Part shown: positions 36,642-45,978 of the stretch, piece after piece
How the letters are laid out: every line of letters begins with the position of its first letter
Numbering within the stretch: the stretch's first letter is position 1
Assembly: GCA_009840545.1 (NCBI GenBank)
Contig: VXNM01000011.1
Location: 124,001 to 188,000 of the forward strand
Source: Gammaproteobacteria bacterium
GTDB lineage: Bacteria; Pseudomonadota; Gammaproteobacteria; Pseudomonadales; Azotimanducaceae
Direction: 5' to 3'
Length of the DNA stretch: 64,000 nucleotides
Notes under the pieces: model-generated
What the model saw: only the letters and a program-made list of their open reading frames with translations
Database searches by the model: none
Told to the model about the DNA's origin: nothing
Program-made: the position numbers and the translations under genes

Positions 36642-37361
36642 CTATTGAAATAGATTTACTGCCGCAGCCACAATGGCGATGAAAATAAACACTGGAATAA
36701 CCAGAAGCAGAAAAGCAAACAGTGTCAGTCCTGCACAAGTGCCCCATCCTTTCGTCGTCCAACTTCTTAGACCTCCGACCGCAATGACAAACGACCATGC
36801 ATGCCAGATAAACAGTGTCGTTGCAATTACAGAAGATCCTCCTACGTTGAGCGAGAAGAGGATCCGATTCCTATCTGAAGCTGCCAATATCACATCCAAA
36901 ATAACTATCGGTATTACCGGCAGTTGTATCCACGAAGCAAAGCCAAACCATTGTCTCCATAAGATTGGGGACTTGATAGACCTTCCCACAATCCAGAAAC
37001 TTGTAGCTACAAAAGCGAACATCAAGAGACAACCAAGAACGGACGCCGGAACGTCCGTGAGAGATGCGCCAATTCGCGCAATCATAGGAAGGTCTTGTGG
37101 ACCGTATACTTCCTCAATCAATTCATTTCTACGCTCCCTCGCATATTCCCGATCCGGTTCTTCTTCTAAAAGTATTGCTTGTTTGCGGTAGTCTTCGACT
37201 TCTTCATATGAAGGCGTGGTCAATATTGCGATCACCAAAGTAGTGACTGCAACTATACCTATGATGGTCAGTACAGGCAGCCCTGTGTGTTGGTCTTCGC
37301 GGAGTTCTTCAAAGACTCTTCGAGGCGTATAGAGAATCCGCAACAGTTTGTTGTAGTGCAC
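36642..37361 (-). CDS. Yip1-family membrane protein
   Basis: This is a 239-residue integral membrane protein with five predicted helices and a hydrophilic loop after the first (EEVEDYRKQAILLEEEPDREY). The opening LRILYTPRRVFEELRED followed by a helix is the usual beginning of bacterial Yip1/YIF1-type proteins, whose role is not established. It starts at GTG (MHYNKLL); no ATG fits. It stands alone. Confidence 0.68.
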   Translation of the reverse strand: MHYNKLLRILYTPRRVFEELREDQHTGLPVLTIIGIVAVTTLVIAILTTPSYEEVEDYRKQAILLEEEPDREYARERRNELIEEVYGPQDLPMIARIGASLTDVPASVLGCLLMFAFVATSFWIVGRSIKSPILWRQWFGFASWIQLPVIPIVILDVILAASDRNRILFSLNVGGSSVIATTLFIWHAWSFVIAVGGLRSWTTKGWGTCAGLTLFAFLLLVIPVFIFIAIVAAAVNLFQ

Positions 37362-37425
37362 TCGCCGGACCGTTTCATGACGGTAGAGCTATTGTAGTTC
37401 TGAAAGTCCGTTGGACCGCTCAGTC

Positions 37426-37462
37426 GGGTTTGCGTACTGTCCCCCTAACAGTACGCAAACCC
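37426..37462. repeat. perfect 15-bp inverted repeat
   Basis: GGGTTTGCGTACTGT at 37426-37440 is followed after seven bases (CCCCCTA) by its exact reverse complement ACAGTACGCAAACCC at 37448-37462. There is no T-run. It lies in a 412-bp gene-free gap between convergence-free flanks. A second copy was not noticed elsewhere in the window by eye. It could be a strong hairpin, an operator or a mobile palindromic element. Confidence 0.8.
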
Positions 37463-37773
37463 AGGGCCTACCAGTGGTTGCCTCCTAGTGCCTCGACACT
37501 GAAGTGCACATAGTCCACATCGTGGAAAGTGGTCTCGTTCTTCCTTGATGCGCACGGTTTGACTGAGCTGGTTCATGGTTGTTTTGAGTACGTATTAGCT
37601 AGACTTTGGCTACTCAATCACATAGCATTGTGTCAACTCGTCCTACAGACTGAGCTCAAGTTAGGTACTGGATCGACTGGCCGAATCATTGCGCTACTCA
37701 GTCTTGCGTTCCTAGGTGGGATTGGCGCTACAAGTGCCGTCTATTGGCTTCTTATTGCCCCGGGGCACGGAGA

Positions 37774-39672
37774 TCAATTATCGGCAGCACGAGCACGATC
37801 CTCGAACTCTACACCTACCCTGCGTCCAGTGACGTGCGTGAACGCCTCAACTTTTTCGGCATCTTGTTCATTCAAGTAAGTTCGAGCTTGATTTACCTCA
37901 TCCTTATCCAAGTATCGAGACCACTCGTTGAATGAGATTAGCTTCAATGCCGCATATGACTTAATCTCATCCGATGGAAGACTGTCCAAAGACTCATAAA
38001 GTTCAGTCCCATCGCGTGCCGCCCACGAATCCACGACGGATTGATAGTAGTCTTGACGGTGTGATTCCGGAAGTTTTTGCGCCAACCCCCAGATTTCACT
38101 GATGTCGCCCATTCGTAACATTGCTCGTCCAACCGAACTGACTGCATAGTTCAAAGTTGGGCCTTCTCGGACCTGAGACAGCATCGCCAGCCCTTTTTCA
38201 ATGTCCTTAAAGGCAATATTGGCGAGCACCTGCCCTTCTAATCCGACTCCATTTTCTCCAAGTGGCTGTTGACGAGCGATGTCAAATGCGATTTGAGGGT
38301 CTTTATTGGCTACCTGGTAAAGGATGGAAGGAAGCAGAGTGGTTTTCAGGTCCTCAACTTCTGGATTGTTGAGAGTCCATTCAAGTGCTGCCGTTGGGTC
38401 CTTGTTAGCCCACACACTCAAGACCTCGAACGCTGTCCTTAGCCGTTGCTCTGAACTGTCCATGCTGGCCATGAGATTAGCTGCCTCTTCTGGAGCAGTG
38501 TGTGCAAGAGAGGAAATTGCAGAGCTCACTGCCATATCCTGAGCATTTTCTGGTAGAAGATCCAGATTTTCTAGCACGCTTCGAGGATTGGTGCTTCCCC
38601 AGGATGCCGCGATGCGATTTTCCAAAGACGTGCGCAGACTCTTCGATTCCACTGACTGTACCGCAGAGAGTGCCGCTTCCGGATCCAGTCGAGCCCATGC
38701 ATTCACAACATTCACGATCACATTGTTGCGAGCATCGTTTTCCATTGTTCGTGCAAAGTCAAAGACAGCTTGTGCATCAGCCTGTACAAGTTGGTGAATT
38801 AACGTGGTTAAGACTGAGGAATTGGTTGTCTTGTCCGTGAGCGTGTTATTGATTTTTCCCAAGACGGACATTCCGTCCATTGCGATCCACGCTTCAGCGA
38901 CTTGAATGAACGTTCCCGTTTGAGCCGTATCGACCACGTCGTCTCCGATTAGCGTGTCCCAAACTGAATTTGGGTCCTTGATCGCTTCGGAGAGATTCGA
39001 TTGAGTCAGTGTGTTCTGGGCGACGAGTTCATTGCCCAACTGTCGACCTATTTCGATGCGGATGGTATCGGAAAGGTCATCACGAGATTCCAAGATGCCG
39101 CGGAGTGCTGCGAGAGTTGCGAAACCGTCTAGCTCCTTTGCACTAGCTATGGCATTGTCCAAATGTGTGAGGGCCCATTCGCCGAAGACCGTTTTCAGAA
39201 GATCTTCGTGTTGGAGTTTCGGATCGATCAACACTTGCTTGACGGCACTCTTGGGGTCGAGCGAAGCGTACCTACGAAAGATCACTTCCTGTACGTGCAG
39301 TCTTCGGCTAGGATGCTCGATTAGATGCGTCTCTGCAAGGAAGCTCTGGAGTTGATTCTCGTTGACGTTTTTCAGTGCTATGTGCAGAGCTAAAGAAAGA
39401 TCAAAATTTCCTTGGTGCCTAAGGAGAGACCGCAAGTGTCCTTCGTCGCGTGATTCCTTGAATGGTGAGTTACCAAAACTATCGATGCTACTGGTTGTAT
39501 CCAAGGATTCTCCGCTGATGGCAATTGAGCGTTCATAGTCTGGAGAACCACCCTTTTCGCTTGTGAGCGTCAGCACTCCCAGAATGACTATTGCCGTGGC
39601 GACTCCGCCTATCGCTATCCCTAATAAGAGCTGAAACGGCAGACGGAATTGTTTAGCTTTTTGTGAATCCAT
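37774..39672 (-). CDS. membrane-anchored helical-repeat protein, family copy 1
   Basis: This is a 632-residue protein with one anchor at about residues 13-34 (LLLGIAIGGVATAIVILGV) and a long helical domain. Repeats of about 35-45 residues recur with a core W-x-x-x-D-P-x-x-A-L/A (NAWARLDPEAALSAVQ, SWGSTNPRSVLE, VWANKDPTAALEW), the look of an alpha-solenoid. It aligns along its whole length with the gene at 41.0 kb, and its N-terminal third with the pseudogene at 44.8 kb. I do not recognise a named family. It is predicted to display a periplasmic scaffold that binds another protein. The C-terminus ends in an acidic/arginine tail. Confidence 0.72.
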   Translation of the reverse strand: MDSQKAKQFRLPFQLLLGIAIGGVATAIVILGVLTLTSEKGGSPDYERSIAISGESLDTTSSIDSFGNSPFKESRDEGHLRSLLRHQGNFDLSLALHIALKNVNENQLQSFLAETHLIEHPSRRLHVQEVIFRRYASLDPKSAVKQVLIDPKLQHEDLLKTVFGEWALTHLDNAIASAKELDGFATLAALRGILESRDDLSDTIRIEIGRQLGNELVAQNTLTQSNLSEAIKDPNSVWDTLIGDDVVDTAQTGTFIQVAEAWIAMDGMSVLGKINNTLTDKTTNSSVLTTLIHQLVQADAQAVFDFARTMENDARNNVIVNVVNAWARLDPEAALSAVQSVESKSLRTSLENRIAASWGSTNPRSVLENLDLLPENAQDMAVSSAISSLAHTAPEEAANLMASMDSSEQRLRTAFEVLSVWANKDPTAALEWTLNNPEVEDLKTTLLPSILYQVANKDPQIAFDIARQQPLGENGVGLEGQVLANIAFKDIEKGLAMLSQVREGPTLNYAVSSVGRAMLRMGDISEIWGLAQKLPESHRQDYYQSVVDSWAARDGTELYESLDSLPSDEIKSYAALKLISFNEWSRYLDKDEVNQARTYLNEQDAEKVEAFTHVTGRRVGVEFEDRARAADN

Positions 39673-40210
39673 GTTTGTAAACTCTTCAGATTGGTCTATG
39701 GCATCCCGATGGACGCGCGGCGTAGAGAATGGGACCTGAGGATGTTCTGGGGATGAGTATACATTCAGATTCGCAATGTGCGTGATCGATTGCGTTTACC
39801 TTTGCCGCCTAGGTCAACTGGTTCACAACTCCAGAGATCCAAGTTTTCTTGGTTGGTGTCTGGTGTTTGGATCGAGTGTTCCGGGCGCATGTTCTTGACG
39901 CCTAGTTTAAGCTATCAATTGTCGGTGTAGCTGCTTCAGTAATCCGCTATCTCTGTATATGCATTTCATGAAACTCACTGAGTGTCGTGCCTGGCTCACA
40001 AACCCAAGTTATAGGAGGTACGTAACGCCATAGTCTGTAGATTGAACTATGGAAAGCGAACTCTGTCCGTTCTGCTATCTGTCACCGAATTGCAGTCGCC
40101 AAGGCCAGGTGTGAATTGAGTTTGGTGGTCGTCTTTTCTTTTCAGACTTCCTTTCAACATAGTTTTTGACCCTTATGACACGGAAGTTTCAACGACTGTT
40201 TGAACCGTGT
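39673..40210. other. gene-free gap
   Basis: About 540 bp with no open frame I can support. A weak palindrome (CCATAG and CTATGG around 40031-40055) is present; nothing else stands out. Confidence 0.3.
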
Positions 40211-40597
40211 TCACTTGCGGTTCATTAATCCAACCTTATTTCCGCTTGGATCGTGAACAAAAGCCAAATACTCGGATTGGCCCGCGTGTCCGAAAAGACC
40301 TGAATCGTCCTGGTATACGCGTCGAATATCCTCAACAATTTCGACCCCGGCCGCCTTTAATACCTGCATTTTCCGCTCTAAGTTATCGAAATATAGGTAG
40401 AACAGCGACTGAGAAGTCGTCTCGTTGCTCTCCTCGATCATGAGTCTCGGTCCCCCCATGTTAAAGAAAGCAAGACGCACCCCCGCAGTAAATCGATGTA
40501 TCAGTGGTAAACAAAGCAAATCTCTGTAGAAAGTTACTGCAGCATCCATGTCGCTAACGGCTATTCCTATTTGATGTAGCTGGCGATCCGTACTCAT
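40211..40597 (-). CDS. VOC-family (glyoxalase-like) protein
   Basis: This is a small cytosolic protein of the vicinal-oxygen-chelate fold, 128 residues from ATG 40597 (MSTDRQLHQIGIAVSDMDAAV). HQIGIAVSD gives the first metal-ligand histidine, RLMIEES the first-module end, and FVHDPSGNKVGLMNR the C-terminal module typical of methylmalonyl-CoA epimerase or glyoxalase-like members. A longer start at 40642 adds 15 residues of no obvious function. Substrate unknown. It stands alone. Confidence 0.75.
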   Translation of the reverse strand: MSTDRQLHQIGIAVSDMDAAVTFYRDLLCLPLIHRFTAGVRLAFFNMGGPRLMIEESNETTSQSLFYLYFDNLERKMQVLKAAGVEIVEDIRRVYQDDSGLFGHAGQSEYLAFVHDPSGNKVGLMNRK

Positions 40598-41034
40598 AGC
40601 ATTCTTGAACCCAATGGGAACCGAGTCGATTTTATGGAACATCTAGAACTGTTCTTTTCCTTTTGGTCCTAGAACAGTCTTGGTTCGATTCAAGAGACTC
40701 TCTAGATTCAACATGAATCCAGAATGACGTGCAAGAAGAGCTCGTTTTGGGTCGTAAATTTTGGCCGGAAATTGGATTGGCTCACACTTGCTTGCCAATA
40801 GATGTTGGCCGATTCTTTTGCTGGTCGAAGCAACTTTTGTCTATAGCTAGTTAGGACTTGCAACTTGCCTGTTAGACATTTCGTTTCGGTAGTCCTAGCT
40901 GATTGGATCAAAAATTATTGGGGGAACGGAACTAGAACACTTCTGTTCGATCCGATTTCCGCATTACTTCTGAAGAGGATTTGTAACTAACTCGTTGCTT
41001 GAGCAATCTACTGCTAGTGGGGTCAACTAGATCG
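40598..41034. other. gene-free gap before the second helical-repeat gene
   Basis: About 435 bp. A minus-strand open frame at 40708-40911 lacks family features. I see nothing functional here apart from uncertain promoter sequence for the following gene. Confidence 0.3.
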
Positions 41035-42933
41035 ATGGTCTACTCAATGGGTACTTTACAGATTAGTGGTCATTCAAATGGTAAGTTTCCTTGGCGTCGA
41101 GCATCTTCAAATCTTGATTCTCTGACAACTTCGCTTTTTGGGGGCGTTGCGACCTCACTTCTTGTATTTGGTTTGTGTGCTTGTGACCGTGGCGTCCAAA
41201 GTGAAGGGGAAGTTGCCAAAAAGACAGCAGATGGTCAGGTATCAAATGCTTCTCGATCAAGTGAGAACACAAATAGCTTGAACAAATTGATAGAAAGCCT
41301 TGAAATCAATGGAGACATTCACGACCTCGCACAAGTCACAGATGGATTTCTACGTAACACTGCACTTCACCTGCAACTGGCACAGTCTGATGAAAAGGAA
41401 TTGATTGGATTGCTAACGCAAGCGGCTGAAATTTCTCGAAAGAGCGTTCGCGAGGAAATTACCTACCTTATCGTGCACCGTATGTCCACGCTTAATCCAA
41501 TGGTTGCACTAAGACAGATTGATGAGCTGCAGTTGGACAATCGATCCGCCTTAATTGCCTTGACGTTCGGGGAATGGTCACGTGGCGATTTGGATGCAGC
41601 TATTGATCATGCGCAGACTCTTGAGTCAATGGACATATTGACCGCGTTGCATGGCATATTGAGTTTCAGAGACGAACTTTCCGATGACCAACATCGAGAC
41701 ATCACAACCCAAATGGGAATCAAACATTTCTCTATGGACATGCTTTCCCGCTTTAGCGGGCGCGAACCTGTCCAATCTCCAGATTCAATGTGGGACGAAA
41801 TTGCCAACGATGCCCAATCAGATCTATCTCAAGTGGGTACGCTCATCGGAGTCGCGGAAGATTGGATACAAAGAGACGGTCTGGATGCAATTGAACAAAT
41901 CTACTCGTCGATTACAGACTGGGCGATTCTGATGCCGGTACTGTCCTCTGCACTTCACAACGCAACGCTTGCAAATCCTCGGACAACGTTTGAACACGCC
42001 GTGCAATTGGACTTCGACACAGGCAATTTTCTCTTATCATCGATAGTGCAATCATGGGCAACGGCAGACCCTCAAGCAGCACTTGAGGCTGTAACCCTAG
42101 TAGAGTCAAACGCTCTCCAAACACAGTTACGGGATTCCATCGTCAGAACTTGGGGCGGCAAGGACCCCCATGGTCTGCTCGGTGCTATCGATTCCCTACC
42201 CTCGAACCTGCGTTCATCCGCAAGAGAACATGCCATTGTCTCAATGTCCCGCTCCGATCCCGTAACTGCGGCTCGGATGTTGACCGACCTGGATGTAGGG
42301 ACTAAGAAGCTCTCCATTGCCCACGAGGTTGCGAAGAATTGGTCAGATCGAGATGCACAATCCGCGCTCGATTGGGTTCTAATGAATCCCGAAGTAGCTG
42401 AAATACAACAGGAATTGCTAGGTGTTGTACTAGGTAATCTGGTCAAGCAAGATGCTGATCTAGCAATGGACATCGCTCTAGAACGTCCGATCGAGCGCAA
42501 TGAAAGAGGTCTGGAAGCCACTGTAGTTAGCTATCTATCGACAAGTGATCCGCAGCTTGCAGTTCAAATGTTGTCGAAGGTGCGAGGCGGCTCAACCAAG
42601 GATGCCGCCTATACCGCGGTTGGTTCTCAATTGCTTCGCACCGGCGATGTGGATCAAGCTCTTTCGCTTGCCGACGAATTGTCCACCATGGAACAAACGC
42701 GTTTCTTCAAATCTATAGTTCACACTTGGGCTTTGTCCGAACCGGATGATCTGTATGAAAGATTGGCTGATCTGCCGACTCTAGAAGTAAAGTCACGAGC
42801 GGCTTCTGCTCTCATTGCACTCAATCAGTTCCGAAAAGCACTGACTGATGATCAGATTAATGCGGCCAGAGAGTTCTTAACTGACGAAGATCTAGATAAC
42901 TTGGATAAGAACTCAGGAATCGTCGAGTATTGA
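41035..42933 (+). CDS. helical-repeat lipoprotein-like protein, family copy 2
   Basis: This is a 632-residue protein aligned end to end with the 37.8-39.7 kb gene (shared SWATADPQAALEAV, WVLMNPEVAEIQ, DPQLAVQMLSKVRGG patterns). A hydrophobic segment (TSLLVFGLCACDRG) ends in a lipobox-like cysteine, so it is probably a lipoprotein, whereas copy 1 has a plain anchor. The start is uncertain: ATG at 41035 or 41047, or TTG at 40999. It is on the opposite strand from copy 1, so the two are not a simple tandem pair. Function unknown; a periplasmic scaffold is inferred from the repeats. Confidence 0.72.
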   Translation: MVYSMGTLQISGHSNGKFPWRRASSNLDSLTTSLFGGVATSLLVFGLCACDRGVQSEGEVAKKTADGQVSNASRSSENTNSLNKLIESLEINGDIHDLAQVTDGFLRNTALHLQLAQSDEKELIGLLTQAAEISRKSVREEITYLIVHRMSTLNPMVALRQIDELQLDNRSALIALTFGEWSRGDLDAAIDHAQTLESMDILTALHGILSFRDELSDDQHRDITTQMGIKHFSMDMLSRFSGREPVQSPDSMWDEIANDAQSDLSQVGTLIGVAEDWIQRDGLDAIEQIYSSITDWAILMPVLSSALHNATLANPRTTFEHAVQLDFDTGNFLLSSIVQSWATADPQAALEAVTLVESNALQTQLRDSIVRTWGGKDPHGLLGAIDSLPSNLRSSAREHAIVSMSRSDPVTAARMLTDLDVGTKKLSIAHEVAKNWSDRDAQSALDWVLMNPEVAEIQQELLGVVLGNLVKQDADLAMDIALERPIERNERGLEATVVSYLSTSDPQLAVQMLSKVRGGSTKDAAYTAVGSQLLRTGDVDQALSLADELSTMEQTRFFKSIVHTWALSEPDDLYERLADLPTLEVKSRAASALIALNQFRKALTDDQINAAREFLTDEDLDNLDKNSGIVEY

Positions 42934-43059
42934 GCGACCGTGTCTATTGTCGTAGTTCCTGTGAGAATCGACACTCTGTGGGAACTGAAGACTCCGTAGT
43001 GTGATATCTCCAAAACCCTTGCTAATACTCAACAATCCCGACTTGGGAGCTAGTGGAAG

Positions 43060-43707
43060 TCATTTGTCATACTGGCTGATAAGCACCTCTTCCAGCAAAT
43101 CGGTTGTGAGGTCTTTCTGAAGCAAGCAACCTTCCTTGTCGATTAGATAACTCTTTGGAATGAACCGAACGCCGTACTCGGTTGCAACTTCTCCATAAAA
43201 AGATTCAAGCTCGCCAAGATTGATCCATGGCAGTTCATACTCCTCCGATCCACTGATCCAATCTTCTCTGACTAGATCTATGGATATTGAGACGACTTCA
43301 AACCCCTGTGGCTTGTACTTGGCACGCAACTCCTTCAACTTGGGGAAGCTCGCTATGCAAGGGCCACATGTAACCGTCCAAAAGTCGACAAGTACAGTGT
43401 CGTTTTCATCAAGTACATCGAATAACGACACATTGTTGCCTTCCAAATCAGCTAGAGTGAAATTGGGCGCCTTTTGTCCACGAATGAACTGCTTGTCGTT
43501 TCGATATTGCTCACGCCTGTATGGTTTTAGTGGAATATCGCTTCCGATACCGGGGAGGATCTCGTCGAGTGAAACATGATCGCAACCTGCAGCTTGTTCG
43601 GTCGGTATGACCATCTGATGCGTACAGGAACAGAGGAAAATAGCCAATCCAGCAAGAGCGATCGCAACGGATATGAGGCATCTAGACTTGGCTACCATGT
43701 ACTTCAT
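43060..43707 (-). CDS. TlpA-like thiol-disulfide oxidoreductase lipoprotein
   Basis: This is a 215-residue lipoprotein (signal ending IFLCSC, lipid cysteine near residue 28) with a thioredoxin-fold domain and active site DFWTVTCGPCIASFP. RGQKAPNFTLADLEGN precedes it in the usual way. It shares SISID and PWINLGE with the C-terminal domain of the 33.0-34.7 kb protein, so the two are paralogues. It faces the periplasm and would reduce or oxidise thiols there, perhaps for cytochrome c maturation or for a local partner. Confidence 0.82.
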   Translation of the reverse strand: MKYMVAKSRCLISVAIALAGLAIFLCSCTHQMVIPTEQAAGCDHVSLDEILPGIGSDIPLKPYRREQYRNDKQFIRGQKAPNFTLADLEGNNVSLFDVLDENDTVLVDFWTVTCGPCIASFPKLKELRAKYKPQGFEVVSISIDLVREDWISGSEEYELPWINLGELESFYGEVATEYGVRFIPKSYLIDKEGCLLQKDLTTDLLEEVLISQYDK

Positions 43708-44024
43708 CCGAGCATCGAGAGCTATTCTAAATGTCTTGTCATCGTAAGAACAAACATTACGAAACTTGAGATGAGCTGACTTGCCGAAATACCGTTTTTC
43801 TTGAACGCAATAGCCTACATCCTCATGTTAGATTGACCTGTTTGCTTTTGGAGCTTTGATTTTCTGGCACAACGAAGAGAACATTGCTCACGTCGTGCTA
43901 TCTTGCGTGGAGGAATGATGTCTTCAGTTGTGCGTCCCATTCCAACCATCCAGATTTTCTTCATTCAGATAGAACACACAAAGAAGACAATGTGAGCCCA
44001 ATTATTCGACATGGCACTCATATT
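43708..44024. other. gene-free gap
   Basis: About 320 bp with no supported gene, promoter or repeat that I can point to. Confidence 0.3.
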
Positions 44025-44648
44025 TCAGTCCGTAGTCTGTATCTCAGCCATATGCACTCCAGGAACTAGTCCCCGAGACGATCCTCTGTACCACAGACTG
44101 ATGTGCTCGAGCGACGGGACCTGCTTGAGTACACAATGCTCGAGTTTGCTGTCAATATCCCCAGTAATCCTCTGAATATTGTCCATTGGTTCACCAGTGA
44201 CTTGCTCGTAGCAACTTTCAATGGCCTCCTCCATTTCTAGTTTGTCGAAAGCTACTGTCCCAGTCTCGTCGTCGACATTGCCAATGAAGTCAATCTCTCC
44301 GTTGGAGCTAGTAGAAGCCTTGCCAATTAGCTCGCCGTCTTCAAATGTGCCTGTGAAAGTGAGGTGCTTTTCTCCATTAGACTCTGACAAGAAAAAACTG
44401 GCTTTAAAACCGCTCTCATCTACAACAATGTCTTCCGTGTACTGAAGTACATTCAAGCTATCGGTCAGTGTTGCCGAGTACCGGCCATCCTTATCGACGC
44501 TAATCTCCAATGTACTGTCTTGTACCTTTGAACTAGTAACGTCAGCCACTAAGACATAAATACCCTCTATTTTCGCGAACACTGCTAGCGAAACTAACAA
44601 TGCACCAATAGCAGCTAGGCATTGAACTGTGCGCAATGGTGGTTTCAT
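44025..44648 (-). CDS. secreted protein of unknown function
   Basis: This is a 207-residue protein with a signal peptide (about residues 1-25, ending SLAVFA). The mature part is beta-rich (STLEISVDKDGRYSATL, HLTFTGTFEDGELIGKA), suggesting a small barrel. Two cysteines (IESCYEQ, LEHCVLK) could form a disulphide. Family not recognised. It lies between the TlpA lipoprotein and the repeat-family pseudogene, on the same strand as both. Confidence 0.6.
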   Translation of the reverse strand: MKPPLRTVQCLAAIGALLVSLAVFAKIEGIYVLVADVTSSKVQDSTLEISVDKDGRYSATLTDSLNVLQYTEDIVVDESGFKASFFLSESNGEKHLTFTGTFEDGELIGKASTSSNGEIDFIGNVDDETGTVAFDKLEMEEAIESCYEQVTGEPMDNIQRITGDIDSKLEHCVLKQVPSLEHISLWYRGSSRGLVPGVHMAEIQTTD

Positions 44649-44820
44649 TCTTCAATCCTCAAGCAAGGCCTAGTAACTGAATCTTAACAGTAATCCCGTG
44701 GACTTCTACCTATTGGATGGCCCGATTTGTGTTCGAACCATCGAAGACTCAAATATTCAGTCGAAATCGATCAGACCTCCTATTTCAATAGATGCTTGAC
44801 TTTCCGGCGCGGTTACTTTG

Positions 44821-45309
44821 TGGTCCCGTGTTTGCACCGTCCAAATCGGACTGCGATTATTCTAGGAAGACAGAGATAACCGATGGGGCACGCTACAAAC
44901 TAGAAGACTAAAGAGCTCGATCAAGAGCGACTTGAGGAGCTATCTAGGAGACTTTTCGGGTTATTGCAACTTGGATCTCTTCTCGATAGCCATTGTGTTC
45001 TACTTCCTTCGATTGTTGCCACAACTCGAGAAGTTTGTTCTGTCCCGTGTCGGCAAGCATTCTGTAAAGTGCGATGCTCCGATTAAAACTATTTTCATAG
45101 CTGGACAGCGCATTCTGATTTGTTGCTCGCCGCGGGCCGGAATCCTGCTCATCTAAAGAGGAAGTACTCTGCGCAACATATCTCTGATCTGACTCCCGAA
45201 GTGCCGAGCCACCTGTTAGGTTGATACCCCAAGAAATTGCGAACATCACGATCATTCCCAATACAGCAGCAGAGAGCAGCCCAATCAATGAGAATCTTTT
45301 CTTTGTCAT
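44821..45309 (-). pseudogene. helical-repeat family copy 3, inactivated
   Basis: From ATG 45309 the frame starts with an anchor (LIGLLSAAVLGMIVMFAISW) and continues as the N-terminal domain of the two intact copies (FNRSIALYRMLADTGQ, YREEIQVAITRKVS). It stops at TAG, but homology continues in the same frame: IAPQVALDRAL, then SVISVFLE, stop, SQSDLDGAN. The last stretch lines up without gaps with VFGEWALTHLDNAI of copy 1, the stop replacing its tryptophan. I count four in-frame stops in this stretch. Beyond about 44820 similarity fades, so the gene is truncated and decayed. Confidence 0.75.
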
Positions 45310-45612
45310 GAAGTTCAAGTCTATCTTGACCTTGAAGAGTTACTCAGCAATGGTGCCAATGCTCATTGCTGAGGCCTAAGAGCTTGTTTCAGAACACAGA
45401 CCGCTGACAATAGCTCTTTTTCAGGGATTGATCATAATGCCGTGCGTAAACCCGTTACGCAGCACACGTAATCGAGGGTGTACAAAGAGCACTCTAACGG
45501 CTCTGTGTCCCCTATTTGGCAAGTCCTCGGAAGAGGTAACCGATACCGTGCGAGAAGAAAGGGTCCTGTAGTATCAATTCTCGTCTACGAGACGCTTTAG
45601 AAAGAAGCTTGC
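45310..45612. other. gene-free gap
   Basis: About 300 bp upstream of the pseudogene and downstream of the acidic secreted protein. No gene or repeat seen. Confidence 0.3.
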
Positions 45613-45978
45613 CTATTTAGATTTTTCGACGACTTCCTCTTCAGAGCTTGTCGGGGTACTCTTTTCCGTTTTCGAATCGGCTTCTTCCACGATTGGTACT
45701 TCAACGGATTTCTTTGAAAGTTCTATGTCTACAGCAAAATCCGTGACGACCGGTGTTTCCAGGCTTTCCTCAGAAATCGTGAGGGCGAGAGCTTCTTCTT
45801 TTACAACTGGAACTTCCAGAGCTTCAGACGTAGCTTCTGCTTTGGAATCTTCAGACGCATTCGCTTTCGCGGCAGCCTCTTTTGCCGCTGCCGCACATTG
45901 GGCTCCTCCCGCATTAGCAGAAATCCCGTAAAGCAGAAGGCCACTGAGTATGAGACAAATCCAAGTTTTTATTTTCAT
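45613..45978 (-). CDS. small acidic secreted protein
   Basis: This is a 121-residue protein with a signal peptide (about residues 1-23, ending GISANA), then a low-complexity mature part rich in Ala, Glu, Ser and Val. Two imperfect copies of E-A/S-L-E-V/T-P-V-V (EALEVPVV, ESLETPVV) and a third (KSVEVPIV) appear at 20-30 residue intervals. It is probably disordered in the periplasm. Function unknown. Confidence 0.5.
   Translation of the reverse strand: MKIKTWICLILSGLLLYGISANAGGAQCAAAAKEAAAKANASEDSKAEATSEALEVPVVKEEALALTISEESLETPVVTDFAVDIELSKKSVEVPIVEEADSKTEKSTPTSSEEEVVEKSK

Noticed and set aside
40708-40911. 67-codon minus-strand frame in the gap before the second repeat-family gene
   Set aside because: No usable ribosome binding site and no protein-like pattern.
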